Under the pieces are notes generated by a model, which searched no databases, had not been told where the DNA came from, and saw only the letters and a program-made list of their open reading frames with translations. A DNA stretch of 64,000 nt, taken from Shewanella polaris (lineage in GTDB: Bacteria; Pseudomonadota; Gammaproteobacteria; Enterobacterales; Shewanellaceae). The DNA is taken from contig NZ_CP041036.1 in NCBI RefSeq assembly GCF_006385555.1, positions 1,240,001 to 1,304,000 of the forward strand, in the 5' to 3' direction. Below, one piece after another: positions 8,887 to 17,269 of the stretch; position 1 is the first letter of the stretch; each line of letters starts with the position of its first letter. Both the position numbers and the translations under genes were made by a program.

Positions 8887-10107
8887 ATGGCCGATTTTTA
8901 TCAAAATGGCATTGTCACTACAATGCATAATTTAACCAGACGTACCCACGAAGAGCTTGAGCAAGATTTAGTTAAGTTTTCAAAAACACGACCTTTAGGG
9001 TTAATTTTGCCGTCGTTATATTCAGAGTTAGAAGGCGACGCACTTAAAGATATCGTCAGCAAATTGAAAGAAGTGCCTTATTTAGACGAAATTGTCATCG
9101 GACTAGATAGAGCAGATCTTGAACAGTACAAACATGCGCTCAGTTTCTTTGGCGAATTACCGCAACATCATCGAATTTTGTGGAACGATGGCCCACGTTT
9201 ACAAGCGTTGGATGCAAAACTCCAAGCGTTAGGCTTAGCCCCCAAAGAACTGGGTAAGGGACGAAACGTTTGGTATTGCATGGGCTATATATTGGCTTCT
9301 GGTAAAACTGAATCAGTAGCACTGCATGATTGCGATATCGTAACCTATGAAAAATCATTACTCGCCCGTTTACTGTATCCGGTAGCTAATCCACAGTTTA
9401 ATTATGAATTCAGTAAAGGCTTTTACGCACGTATTTCTAATGGCAAAATTAATGGTCGAGTGTCACGCCTGTTAGTGACCCCCTTGATTAAAGCACTTAA
9501 AAAAGTCGTTGGTTATAACGAATACTTAGAGTATATGGACAGTTTTCGTTATCCATTAGCAGGTGAGTTTTCATTCAGACGAGATGTTCTTAACGACTTA
9601 CGTATCCCAAGTGACTGGGGATTAGAAATCGGTGTATTGTCAGAAATGCAGCGTAACTATGCCCATAATCGTATCTGTCAGGTGGATATTGCCGACAATT
9701 ACGACCATAAACATCAAGACTTATCTTTAGATAACGAAGATGCTGGTTTATCTAAAATGTCGATTGATATTACTAAAGCATTCTTTCGTAAATTAGCGAC
9801 TCAAGGTAATACCTTTAGCACCGAATCGTTCCGAACCCTCAAGGCGACTTATTACCGTATTGCCTTAGATTATGTTGAAACCTATCATAACGATGCATTA
9901 ATGAACGGATTAACCACTGACATTCATTTAGAAGAAAAAGCGGTCGAAATGTTTGCGCAAAATATAGTCACAGCAGGGCAACGCTTTTTAGATAATCCAA
10001 TGGAAACCCCATTTATGCCAACTTGGAGCCGTGTGGTAAGCGCTATGCCTGACGTACTTGAACAACTAAAAGCTGCAGTTGAAGCTGATAATGCCGAGTT
10101 TAGTTAG
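8887..10107 (+). CDS. Glucosyl-3-phosphoglycerate synthase-like glycosyltransferase
   Basis: A 406-residue GT-A glycosyltransferase resembling GpgS, which joins glucose from an NDP-glucose to 3-phosphoglycerate. Visible landmarks are GLILPSLYSELEGDALKDI, EIVIGLDRADLEQ, the metal-binding DCD triplet (about residues 148-150, in LHDCDIVTYE) and GEFSFRRDVL. It overlaps nothing and is one base from the phosphatase gene, a tight synthase-phosphatase pair. The product would be the compatible solute glucosylglycerate, made under salt or nitrogen stress in marine and thermophilic bacteria. Confidence 0.85.
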   Translation: MADFYQNGIVTTMHNLTRRTHEELEQDLVKFSKTRPLGLILPSLYSELEGDALKDIVSKLKEVPYLDEIVIGLDRADLEQYKHALSFFGELPQHHRILWNDGPRLQALDAKLQALGLAPKELGKGRNVWYCMGYILASGKTESVALHDCDIVTYEKSLLARLLYPVANPQFNYEFSKGFYARISNGKINGRVSRLLVTPLIKALKKVVGYNEYLEYMDSFRYPLAGEFSFRRDVLNDLRIPSDWGLEIGVLSEMQRNYAHNRICQVDIADNYDHKHQDLSLDNEDAGLSKMSIDITKAFFRKLATQGNTFSTESFRTLKATYYRIALDYVETYHNDALMNGLTTDIHLEEKAVEMFAQNIVTAGQRFLDNPMETPFMPTWSRVVSAMPDVLEQLKAAVEADNAEFS

Positions 10108-10134
10108 CCTCAAAATCGATCTAAAGGACACCTT

Positions 10135-11871
10135 ATGTCAGTAATGGACGGCTTGCAGCAAAAGCTGCAGCAACAACTTAGCAGTATTTACAATGATGTC
10201 GATCCTGACATAAGCACCACAGCATTAGCTGATCAACTCATCGAAATCATGCGGATCACTGAATATTGCCAAGTACCAGAACCTTTTGCAAATCATTGGT
10301 CTGAGAAAGACATTGTTATGATCACTTATGGTGATAGCGTGATCCAACAAGGTGAACGACCACTTACCACGCTAGCACAATTTATCGACAGCTATTTAAG
10401 TTGCATCAATGCAGTGCATATTTTGCCCTTCTTCCCTTATAGTTCAGATGACGGATTTGCCGTGATCGACTACTCAAGCGTTAACGAAGGGCTTGGTTCG
10501 TGGGCAGACATCAGTGCAATAGCGAGTAAAAAACGATTAATGTCTGATTTAGTGATTAATCATTGTTCCAGTCGGAGTTTATGGTTTCAGAATTTCTGTA
10601 AAGGTGAAGGGCTCGGACATGACTACTTCTTTACGGCGGATCCTAATGATGACTTAAGTGCGGTTGTACGCCCCAGAACCTCATCACTTCTGCGGCCAAC
10701 AGAAACACCTACCGGAACTCAATATGTATGGTGCACCTTTAGTCATGACCAGGTAGATTTTGATTTTCGTAATCCGCAGGTATTAATCGAAATTGTCCGC
10801 ATTATTCGTCAATATTTAGATGCTGGCGTGAGTATTTTTCGCCTCGATGCAGTGGCTTTTTTATGGAAAATAGTGGGCACTAAGTCAATTAATTTACCAC
10901 AAACCCATAGTGTCATTCGCTTGTTACGAACACTCATCGAACATAGCCAGCAAGATGCCATTATCATTACCGAAACCAATATACCCAATACCCAAAATTT
11001 AACTTATTTTGGTAATGCTAACGAAGCACACTGTATCTATAACTTTTCGCTGCCACCATTGTTGATTAACAGCCTCATTACCGGCAGTTGTTTGTACTTA
11101 AAGCGTTGGCTTATGAGTATGCCGCCTGCACAAGATGGCACCACCTACTTTAATTTTATCGCGTCTCACGATGGCGTTGGCTTAAGACCAGTCGAAGGTT
11201 TATTAGACGAAGAGGAAATCACCACCCTAGTCGACACGATGAAACAATTTGGCGGTCAAATATCATCAAGAACCACAGAAGAGGGTGAACAAAAACCTTA
11301 CGAAATGAACATCGCTTTATTTGATGCGCTTCAAGGCACCACTAAAGGCAAAGACCAATGGGGTATGCAACGTTTTGTGTGCGCTCATACCATTATGTTA
11401 GCGCTTGAGGGTATTCCAGGTATTTATATTCATAGCTTGCTGGGCACTCGCAACGACTATGAAAAGTTGGCAAACACATCACATAACCGTGCGATTAACC
11501 GCCATCGTTGGGAGTTAGAAGAATTAGCCCTGCAACTTAATGATACCAGCAGTGACCATAACCAAGTGTTAACAGCACTCACTGGTTTAATTAATATTCG
11601 AACTCAGCAAATTGCATTTCATCCCAATGCAACCCAGTTCACTTTGCATTTGGGTCTACAATTATTTGGCTTTTGGCGTCAAAGTCGTAATCGAAAACAA
11701 AGTATCTTTTGTATTAGCAACATATCAGATCAAGTTACCGACTTACCCATTAACGAGCTTAACCTTATTATTGCAGAAAACTGGGTCGATCTATTAACTG
11801 GAGAACCCATCGAAGACACCACCCAAACCATGCAACTACAACCCTATCAAACTGTTTGGATTAGCAACTAG
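10135..11871 (+). CDS. GH13_18 glycoside phosphorylase, probable glucosylglycerate phosphorylase
   Basis: A 578-residue sucrose-phosphorylase-like enzyme. Catalytic residues fall in GH13 order: nucleophile Asp238 in IFRLDAVAF, acid/base Glu280 in IITETNIP and the transition-state Asp346 in [26 protein letters not shown] is the N-terminal GH13_18 signature. Subfamily members split sucrose, sucrose 6-phosphate, glucosylglycerol or glucosylglycerate with phosphate. Its place 27 bp after the GpgS-like gene argues for glucosylglycerate, giving glucose 1-phosphate plus glycerate. That would make this operon a synthesis-and-recovery cycle. Confidence 0.85.
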   Translation: MSVMDGLQQKLQQQLSSIYNDVDPDISTTALADQLIEIMRITEYCQVPEPFANHWSEKDIVMITYGDSVIQQGERPLTTLAQFIDSYLSCINAVHILPFFPYSSDDGFAVIDYSSVNEGLGSWADISAIASKKRLMSDLVINHCSSRSLWFQNFCKGEGLGHDYFFTADPNDDLSAVVRPRTSSLLRPTETPTGTQYVWCTFSHDQVDFDFRNPQVLIEIVRIIRQYLDAGVSIFRLDAVAFLWKIVGTKSINLPQTHSVIRLLRTLIEHSQQDAIIITETNIPNTQNLTYFGNANEAHCIYNFSLPPLLINSLITGSCLYLKRWLMSMPPAQDGTTYFNFIASHDGVGLRPVEGLLDEEEITTLVDTMKQFGGQISSRTTEEGEQKPYEMNIALFDALQGTTKGKDQWGMQRFVCAHTIMLALEGIPGIYIHSLLGTRNDYEKLANTSHNRAINRHRWELEELALQLNDTSSDHNQVLTALTGLINIRTQQIAFHPNATQFTLHLGLQLFGFWRQSRNRKQSIFCISNISDQVTDLPINELNLIIAENWVDLLTGEPIEDTTQTMQLQPYQTVWISN

Positions 11872-12034
11872 TGCGCTACGCTGCTAGGTTCTAGGAGCTC
11901 GCAGGCTCACTAGAGAGCTGACTACGTCCGGCTAGGACAGCTTCGCAGCTAAGATAGACTCGCGTATGGCTAGGCTGTTGATTTTATAGCATCTAGCCGC
12001 GCAGCGTCCTAGCAGCGAAGCGTTCTAGGCTGTT
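11870..12034 (+). repeat. CTAG-punctuated hairpin repeat cluster 3
   Basis: It begins at the stop codon of the phosphorylase gene. CTAG occurs at least seven times, separating blocks such as GACTACGTCC, GGACAGCTTCGC and AGCAGCGAAGCG. The segment 11981-12031 is the same roughly 50-bp block as at 7041 and 46801. It runs directly into a short array of 10-bp units at 12035-12083. Confidence 0.85.
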
Positions 12035-12083
12035 CGCTTATCACCGCGCGTTATCGATATTTCCGTTTGTTATCGCTTTTATA
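12035..12083 (+). repeat. Array of 10-bp units starting with CG, appended to a CTAG cluster
   Basis: Five consecutive units, CGCTTATCAC, CGCGCGTTAT, CGATATTTC, CGTTTGTTAT and CGCTTTTATA, keep a 10-bp step (one 9-bp unit). They correspond to the reverse complement of the units in the larger array at 48446-48604. Both arrays follow directly on a CTAG cluster. Confidence 0.6.
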
Positions 12084-12157
12084 AAATCTTGTTAACTTGA
12101 CAATGTCTTTGCTCTCTATAAGCTAATAAATATTAATATATTGCTTTTGGGACCAAT

Positions 12158-12715
12158 ATGAAAAAATTACTTATTATCGCGACAGTCTTAATGCTGAGCG
12201 CATGCAGTACCTTAAAATCATCTTCAGACTTCGATCCATCGGTATCATTTGACCAATATAAAACCTATTCATGGGTAGTGAACAAAAATGACGTTGCAGG
12301 TTATCATTTAGACGGACTGATGGACCAACGTGTTCGCGCTGCTATTGAAAGTCAATTGAGTCAAAAAGGGTTCACTAAAACAGATAAGAAAGACGCAGAT
12401 TTATTGGTTAATTACATCACTAAAGTTGACAAAAAAATCAATATAGATACCTTTAACACTCACTACGGCTATAACCCATATTATGGTCCTCGTTGGGGAT
12501 GGGGTGGCAGTCTTCAAACCGAAACGACTGTGCGTGAATACGATGTAGGCACATTAATGGTTGATCTCGTTGACAACAAAACCAGTAAGTTAGTCTGGCG
12601 TGGTACTGTTGCAGACACAGTGCGTGAACAAAATACTCCAGAAGAACGCATTCAAAAAATCAATAATGCAATTAGCACCGTCATGATGGATTACCCACCA
12701 AAGCCAACTAAGTAG
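12158..12715 (+). CDS. DUF4136-type lipoprotein
   Basis: A 185-residue predicted lipoprotein. MKKLLIIATVLMLSAC ends in a lipobox with Cys16 as the lipidation site; the residue after it is Ser, so outer-membrane sorting is expected. The body has the DUF4136 pattern: FDPSVSFDQYKTYSW, a short amphipathic helix RAAIESQLSQKGF, DADLLVNYITKVD, a Tyr/Gly/Trp-rich stretch YGYNPYYGPRWGWGG and LMVDLVDNKTSKLVWRGT. Function is unknown. It is monocistronic, ended by a terminator. Confidence 0.87.
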   Translation: MKKLLIIATVLMLSACSTLKSSSDFDPSVSFDQYKTYSWVVNKNDVAGYHLDGLMDQRVRAAIESQLSQKGFTKTDKKDADLLVNYITKVDKKINIDTFNTHYGYNPYYGPRWGWGGSLQTETTVREYDVGTLMVDLVDNKTSKLVWRGTVADTVREQNTPEERIQKINNAISTVMMDYPPKPTK

Positions 12716-12731
12716 CCTTTAATACAAATCA

Positions 12732-12754
12732 AGCCTCGATTATCGAGGCTTTTT
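12732..12754 (+). terminator. Intrinsic terminator after the DUF4136 lipoprotein gene
   Basis: Stem AGCCTCG with CGAGGCT and a 5-nt loop is followed by a T run. It starts 16 bp after the stop codon. Confidence 0.9.
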
Positions 12755-13113
12755 GCTGCCTTCTAGGTGACTTACGTGTCAAAGTAAACTTTTCAGTTTT
12801 CATGATTAACTGAGTGATCTATTTCTTTAGTCTAAAGAGCATAACTCAATACAATCTGGTATCAGTAAGGTTCAAACCGAGCTGAGCACATAAAGGTGTT
12901 GATGTCGGTAAGATGACTACTCACCTGAAGCGACTAAATAAGTACTCGTTTATCGACTTTATATAGTAGCTGGAAACAGGTTGAACGCTGTATTTATGGG
13001 CATTCAGAGCTAAAAAACCATTCAAATTGGTTGGTATTTTTGTTAATATCCCTAGCCGTGAATGGGATGTCACTTGCTCAGGCTGATGAGCAAATATAAA
13101 CAAGCGAGTCATA
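12755..13113. other. Spacer upstream of rfaH
   Basis: No supported gene. Reading frames here are short and overlap the rfaH start on the other strand. The only regulatory candidate is the promoter listed at 13021-13049. Confidence 0.5.
13021..13049 (+). promoter_or_regulatory. Candidate rfaH promoter with extended -10
   Basis: TTCAAA (13021-13026), a 17-bp spacer and TAATAT (13044-13049), with TGT directly before the -10 as in extended -10 promoters. The start codon of rfaH follows 64 bp later. This is a visual match only. Confidence 0.35.
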
Positions 13114-13626
13114 ATGAAATCTTGGTATTTACTGTATTGCAAACCACGTCATGAAGTTCGTGCTCAGCAAAACTTGGCTTTGCAAGACGTCGAGAGTTAT
13201 TTACCGATGATCACCCAGCTAAAAACCGTACGTAATAAAAAGCAAATGGTGACTTCACCTTTGTTTCCTAGTTACCTGTTTATCTATTTTGATCCTCAAA
13301 TTATTAGCGTAAGCAAAATCCACAATACCCGTGGAGCGAACCGTATAGTGGGTTGTAGAGAAGATATGACTCCCATCGACGACAGAATTATTTCAGCACT
13401 TAAAATTCGCATCCAAGAATATGTGCCACAAGAAGAAAAATCGTTAACAAAAGGTGACAAAGTTAAATTTGTCGATGGCCCTTTTAAAGACCTAGAGGCC
13501 ATATTCGATGAGAATAACCCAGACAAACGCTGCCATGTGTTATTTAACATCATGGGGCAACAGAAGCGCATTTTAGTCGATTTGACTAATTTACAAGCGA
13601 TATCTAAAAGTGACCAAGTAACGTAA
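13114..13626 (+). CDS. rfaH: Transcription antiterminator RfaH (NusG paralogue)
   Basis: A 170-residue protein. The NusG N-terminal (NGN) domain covers about residues 1-100, with SWYLLYCKPRHEVRAQQNL, YLPMI, SPLFPSYLFIYFD and NTRGANRIVG. A linker and a C-terminal KOW-type domain follow (KGDKVKFVDGPFKDLEAIF). In RfaH this domain switches from helical hairpin to beta barrel once bound at ops. RfaH joins RNA polymerase paused at ops sites, blocks Rho and termination, and recruits ribosomes to long surface-polysaccharide operons. An ops site lies 292 bp downstream, so its most likely target is the adjacent locus. Confidence 0.93.
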   Translation: MKSWYLLYCKPRHEVRAQQNLALQDVESYLPMITQLKTVRNKKQMVTSPLFPSYLFIYFDPQIISVSKIHNTRGANRIVGCREDMTPIDDRIISALKIRIQEYVPQEEKSLTKGDKVKFVDGPFKDLEAIFDENNPDKRCHVLFNIMGQQKRILVDLTNLQAISKSDQVT

Positions 13627-13820
13627 ATGGCCAATAAAGCAGAGAATAACGATATTCTTTGTAGGAGATCGACCATCCGTAAAATATCTGTTGATCGTTT
13701 AAAGCACTATTTCAAACCGAATTGGTGAGATTTTCATCACTTAAGTTGTATTTTTATTGTTTTGTCACATGCATGAAACGTTTATGCTTTTTTACTCAAG
13801 CATTAACGTGGATTTTTAAG

Positions 13821-13826
13821 TATAAT
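13821..13826 (+). promoter_or_regulatory. Candidate -10 element of the polysaccharide operon
   Basis: A consensus TATAAT about 90 bp upstream of the ops site, where the operon promoter is expected. No -35 with 16-18 bp spacing is evident (TTTACT at 13791 is 24 bp away), so the assignment is tentative. Confidence 0.35.
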
Positions 13827-13900
13827 TTCGCGCTTACTTGATGGTGGTTATGTATTTGTGACCATTAAAAACAACAATTTCGCACTGCGAAGGGCATTTT

Positions 13901-13930
13901 GGAAGCCGTAATCTATGGGCGGTAGCGTGC
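13901..13930 (+). promoter_or_regulatory. JUMPStart leader with ops element (RfaH recruitment site)
   Basis: Positions 13918-13930 read GGCGGTAGCGTGC, an exact match to the ops core GGCGGTAGCGTG. The preceding bases (GGAAGCCGTAATCTATG) resemble the rest of the enterobacterial JUMPStart sequence. It lies in the untranslated leader, about 460 bp before the first gene of the locus, with rfaH just upstream. Established role: RNA polymerase pauses here and RfaH binds the exposed non-template strand. Confidence 0.88.
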
Positions 13931-14235
13931 CTGAAAGGCAAAAGACAGAACAGTTTCTGTCTTTTAGTGAACGCCGAAGGGCGTCTCGCCCGCCACGCGG
14001 GTCGGTAGCGTGCCTGTTAATAATTGTCAGGAACAATTATTAACAGCTTTAGCTGGCCCATAGGGGAAAATACAGGACGTATTTTGTAAAGGCTTCGAAT
14101 GAAAAGTTTCATTCGTAAAGTGAACGCCGAAAGTGATTGTCAGGAACAATCACTAACAGCTTTAGCTGGCTCGAAGAGAGAAGTACAGGATGTACTGAAT
14201 CAGGGCGACGCCACGCGGGTCGGTAGCGTGCCTGA
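13931..14235 (+). repeat. Leader with serial hairpins and two further ops-like copies
   Basis: The segment CCACGCGGGTCGGTAGCGTG followed by CCTG occurs twice, ending near 14016 and 14234; each carries GTCGGTAGCGTG, one base off the ops core. Between them are perfect hairpins: a 10-bp stem starting AAAGACAGAA (loop CAGT), an 11-bp stem starting TTAATAATTGT (loop CAGGA), AAAATAC (loop AGGAC), CGAATGAA (loop AAGT), AGTGATTGT (loop CAGGA) and AGTAC (loop AGGAT). The phrase AACAGCTTTAGCTGGC occurs after two of them. The stems differ while the AGGA loop is retained. Confidence 0.75.
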
Positions 14236-14350
14236 AATAGGGCGCTTCGGTGCTAGGACGACCTTCGGTCTGCTAGGGCGCTTCGCTTCTAGAACCCTAA
14301 AACCTAGAAGGACGTAGTCCGCCCTCTGGCGAGCCTGCGAGTTCCTAGAA
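14236..14350 (+). repeat. CTAG-punctuated hairpin repeat cluster 4
   Basis: It directly follows the third ops-like copy. It includes CTAGGACGACCTTCGGTC (14253-14270, hairpin GACC-TTC-GGTC), which is repeated exactly at 41034-41051. The terminal block 14303-14350 (CCTAGAAGGACGTAGTCC, then GCCCTCTGGCGAGCCTGCGA, then GTTCCTAGAA) recurs in direct orientation at 41145-41192 and inverted at 17150-17192. It sits in the transcribed leader of the polysaccharide operon. Confidence 0.85.
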
Positions 14351-14391
14351 TCTATAACCTTCTTATAAAAAAATAATATTGGAGATACCTG

Positions 14392-17139
14392 GTGCTACAT
14401 AAAACCAAAAATACATTAATAGCGGGCTTATCTGCCTTTATTATTTTAACCACACAAGTGCACGCCGTTACTCCAACCCCGCAAATGATCGAGCAGTTTA
14501 AACAATTGCCTCAAGCAGAACAGGAAAGACTTGCGCGTCAGTATGGTATAGACCCTTCAATGTTATCAGGCAGTGCCAATAGCTCTGTTAACGTAACAAA
14601 CCCGAATGTTGTTGAACCTCGTCAAAATCAATTAAATGAACAACCAGAAACAGTTAAAAAGAACGAGTTTGATTTCAAACAAGACAGTGATACAGAAGAG
14701 CTAAAACGTTTTGGTTATGAAATGTTCGAAGGCGAACCTACTACGTTTGCTCCAGTAACAGACGTTCCTGTACCAAGTGATTATATGGTTGGCCCTGGAG
14801 ACGTGATTAAAGTTCAGTTATATGGCAAAGAAAGCAACGAATACAGTTTAACCATTAATCGTGATGGCACTATTCAAATACCCGATTTAGGTCCTGTTTC
14901 GGTTGTAGGATTAAATTTTTCTGACTTACGTCAAGAATTGACTAAGCGTATAAAGCAACAAATGATTGGTATTGAATCAAATATCAGTATGGGCGAATTG
15001 CGTTCTATACGCATTTTTATCGCTGGAGATGCTTATAAGCCAGGGTCATATACTGTTTCAAGTTTATCTACCATCACTCAAGCACTCTTCGTGGCTGGTG
15101 GGGTCAATGAAATCGGTAGCTTACGAAATGTGCAAGTTAAGCGTAAGGGTAAGTTAGTTGGCTCATTTGATCTATACGACTTATTACTTCGAGGTGACGC
15201 CTCTGGCGACATTAACCTTCGTTCAGGTGACGTAGTCTTTATTCCGTCAATCGGTGGGTTAGTCAGTGTGGCGGGTGAAGTTAGACGCCCAGCTATTTAT
15301 GAATTGAAAAAGAATGAAACAATTGCCAACGTCATCAACATGGCAGCAGGCCTTAAACAAGGTGCTTATCCAAAAAATAGCAGTATCGAACGCTATAATG
15401 ATAACGGTTTAAAAACCATTGTTAATGTCGATTTAACGTCTAATAAAGGCAACAACACGTTAGCAAAAGCTGGGGATTATATTCGGGTTAAAAGTGCATC
15501 AAATCAATATGAAGATGCAATTACTGTCCTTGGTGCAGTTGTACGCCCAGGGAAATATCAATGGAAGCAACAACGAATTAGCGATTTATTACCGTCTATT
15601 TGGGGTGATTTATTACTTTCTGCGGATTTAGACTATGGTTTGATTATTCGTGAAATAAATAATCACGGTGACATTGAAACGTTACAGTTTGCGCCAGGTG
15701 AAGCCATTACGTCACCAAGGTCAATCCAGAATTTAGCATTGCAACCTCGTGATAAGGTAGTGATATTTAATTATAATGACGATACACAAAATCGTTTTGA
15801 GTTGAATGCATTAGTTAGAAAACGTGTTAGTAAAGTTGAATCACTTAAAGGTGACTCACTACTAGATGCAGACTTATTTAAAGCGGGATTCGAAACCTTA
15901 GATAATACCGTCACTAAAAAATATACCAATCAAATTGCTGGCGTAGCTTTAGCGGGTGCTGCATTGAATAAAGACCAATTAGCAGAAGAAACCTTAGTCG
16001 GTGATGAAGTTGCTAAGATGTTGTCTAATTTGTTTGAAGACCGCGACTTAATCAAACTCAGTTATGTTATGTCGCGAAAAGAATTACTGTACCCAATTGT
16101 TTCAAAATTAACTCAACAAGGTAGTGCACAACAAGGCATTAAAATTGTCGCCATTGCAGGTAAAGTTCGTCACCCAGGTATTTACCCATTAACGAATTTT
16201 GCAAAAGTAACAGATTTACTCAAAGCCGCTGGTGGGCTTTTAGAAGGTGCCTACACAGAGCGCGCTGAACTCACTCGCACACATACTACATCTGCAATAT
16301 CCGATATCATCCATAAGCAAATTAACCTCCATGCTGTTATTAATGGCAATCAACAAGATAATATTGAATTGGAAGGTCGCGATATGGTGACGATTCTGAC
16401 TACGCCAGAATGGCAGGAAAGAAAAGTCATCGAAATTAAAGGCGAAGTTAAATTCCCTGGTACCTATAACATCAGACGCGGTGAACAATTATCCGATGTA
16501 ATCGCCAGAGCGGGTGGATATACTGAATACGCTTATCCTCAAGCAGCCGTTTTTGTGCGTGAATCAGTGCGAATGCAAGAAGAGTTAGAGATTAAAAAAC
16601 TAGCAGACCAACTACGCCGTGATCTTGCTACCCGCGGAGTGTCAACAGATAGTAAAGCAACTAATTATAGCGAAACACAGTTGATGCTTGCAGATTTAGA
16701 AAATATCAAAGCAGTCGGCCGATTAGTAGTCGATCTTAATGCCATTAAGTTAGGCATTGCAGAGGCAGACCTTCAGCTTGAAGACAATGATGTGCTCTAT
16801 GTACCTACCATTAAACAAACCGTAGCGGTAATGGGCGAAGTTCAGCATCCTTCAACGCAACGATATAAACAAGGATTAACACTAGACGATTATTTATTAA
16901 TGTCAGGTGGTCCGAGAGAGCGCGGTGATGAAGATAGAGTGTATGTCATTAAGGCTGATGGTTCGGTAATGATGCCAACCACAAACATTTGGTTCAATAC
17001 CGATTCACAAATTTCGGCTGGCGACACTGTTATTGTGCCTCTCGATACAGAGTACAAAGATAACTTAACGCTTTGGTCGCAAGTTACTCAGATTATTTAT
17101 AATACTGCTGTAGCATTTGCTGCTGTATCAGGGATCTAA
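14392..17139 (+). CDS. Wza-like polysaccharide export protein with multiple SLBB domains
   Basis: A 915-residue secreted protein, about twice the length of E. coli Wza. The signal peptide is about residues 1-25. Residues about 125-210 form the polysaccharide export domain (YMVGPGDVIKVQLYGKES ... INRDGTIQIPDLGPV). At least six SLBB-like repeats follow, each opening with a motif of the type G-x-V-x-x-P-G-x-Y (for example GEVRRPAIY, GAVVRPGKY, GKVRHPGIY, GEVKFPGTY). The start is GTG with GGAGA six bases upstream. It should form the periplasmic/outer-membrane conduit for the polymer. No Wzc-type kinase is encoded nearby. Confidence 0.88.
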   Translation: MLHKTKNTLIAGLSAFIILTTQVHAVTPTPQMIEQFKQLPQAEQERLARQYGIDPSMLSGSANSSVNVTNPNVVEPRQNQLNEQPETVKKNEFDFKQDSDTEELKRFGYEMFEGEPTTFAPVTDVPVPSDYMVGPGDVIKVQLYGKESNEYSLTINRDGTIQIPDLGPVSVVGLNFSDLRQELTKRIKQQMIGIESNISMGELRSIRIFIAGDAYKPGSYTVSSLSTITQALFVAGGVNEIGSLRNVQVKRKGKLVGSFDLYDLLLRGDASGDINLRSGDVVFIPSIGGLVSVAGEVRRPAIYELKKNETIANVINMAAGLKQGAYPKNSSIERYNDNGLKTIVNVDLTSNKGNNTLAKAGDYIRVKSASNQYEDAITVLGAVVRPGKYQWKQQRISDLLPSIWGDLLLSADLDYGLIIREINNHGDIETLQFAPGEAITSPRSIQNLALQPRDKVVIFNYNDDTQNRFELNALVRKRVSKVESLKGDSLLDADLFKAGFETLDNTVTKKYTNQIAGVALAGAALNKDQLAEETLVGDEVAKMLSNLFEDRDLIKLSYVMSRKELLYPIVSKLTQQGSAQQGIKIVAIAGKVRHPGIYPLTNFAKVTDLLKAAGGLLEGAYTERAELTRTHTTSAISDIIHKQINLHAVINGNQQDNIELEGRDMVTILTTPEWQERKVIEIKGEVKFPGTYNIRRGEQLSDVIARAGGYTEYAYPQAAVFVRESVRMQEELEIKKLADQLRRDLATRGVSTDSKATNYSETQLMLADLENIKAVGRLVVDLNAIKLGIAEADLQLEDNDVLYVPTIKQTVAVMGEVQHPSTQRYKQGLTLDDYLLMSGGPRERGDEDRVYVIKADGSVMMPTTNIWFNTDSQISAGDTVIVPLDTEYKDNLTLWSQVTQIIYNTAVAFAAVSGI

Positions 17140-17149
17140 TAACTGGAGG

Positions 17150-17192
17150 TTCTAGAAACTCGCAGGCTCGCCAAAGGGCGGACTACGTCCTT
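17150..17192 (-). repeat. Inverted copy of the CTAG-cluster terminal block
   Basis: About ten bases after the wza-like stop. It reads TTCTAGAAACTCGCAGGCTC, then GCCAAAGGGCGGACTACGTCC, the reverse complement (few mismatches) of 14303-14350. The two copies therefore flank the wza-like gene in inverted orientation. Confidence 0.85.
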
Positions 17193-17269
17193 ACGGCTTT
17201 TGGGTTAATCGTCCAGCGTAAACCGAATTAGTTAAACTCAGATTGTTTCTATATCAACCAAGGATGGTT

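Noticed and set aside
13848..14036. 62-codon minus-strand frame over the ops site
   Set aside because: It overlaps the JUMPStart leader in antisense and has no family features.
14099..14317. 72-codon plus-strand frame in the polysaccharide leader
   Set aside because: It runs through hairpins and the ops-like/CTAG repeats; composition is that of the repeats and it lacks a ribosome site.
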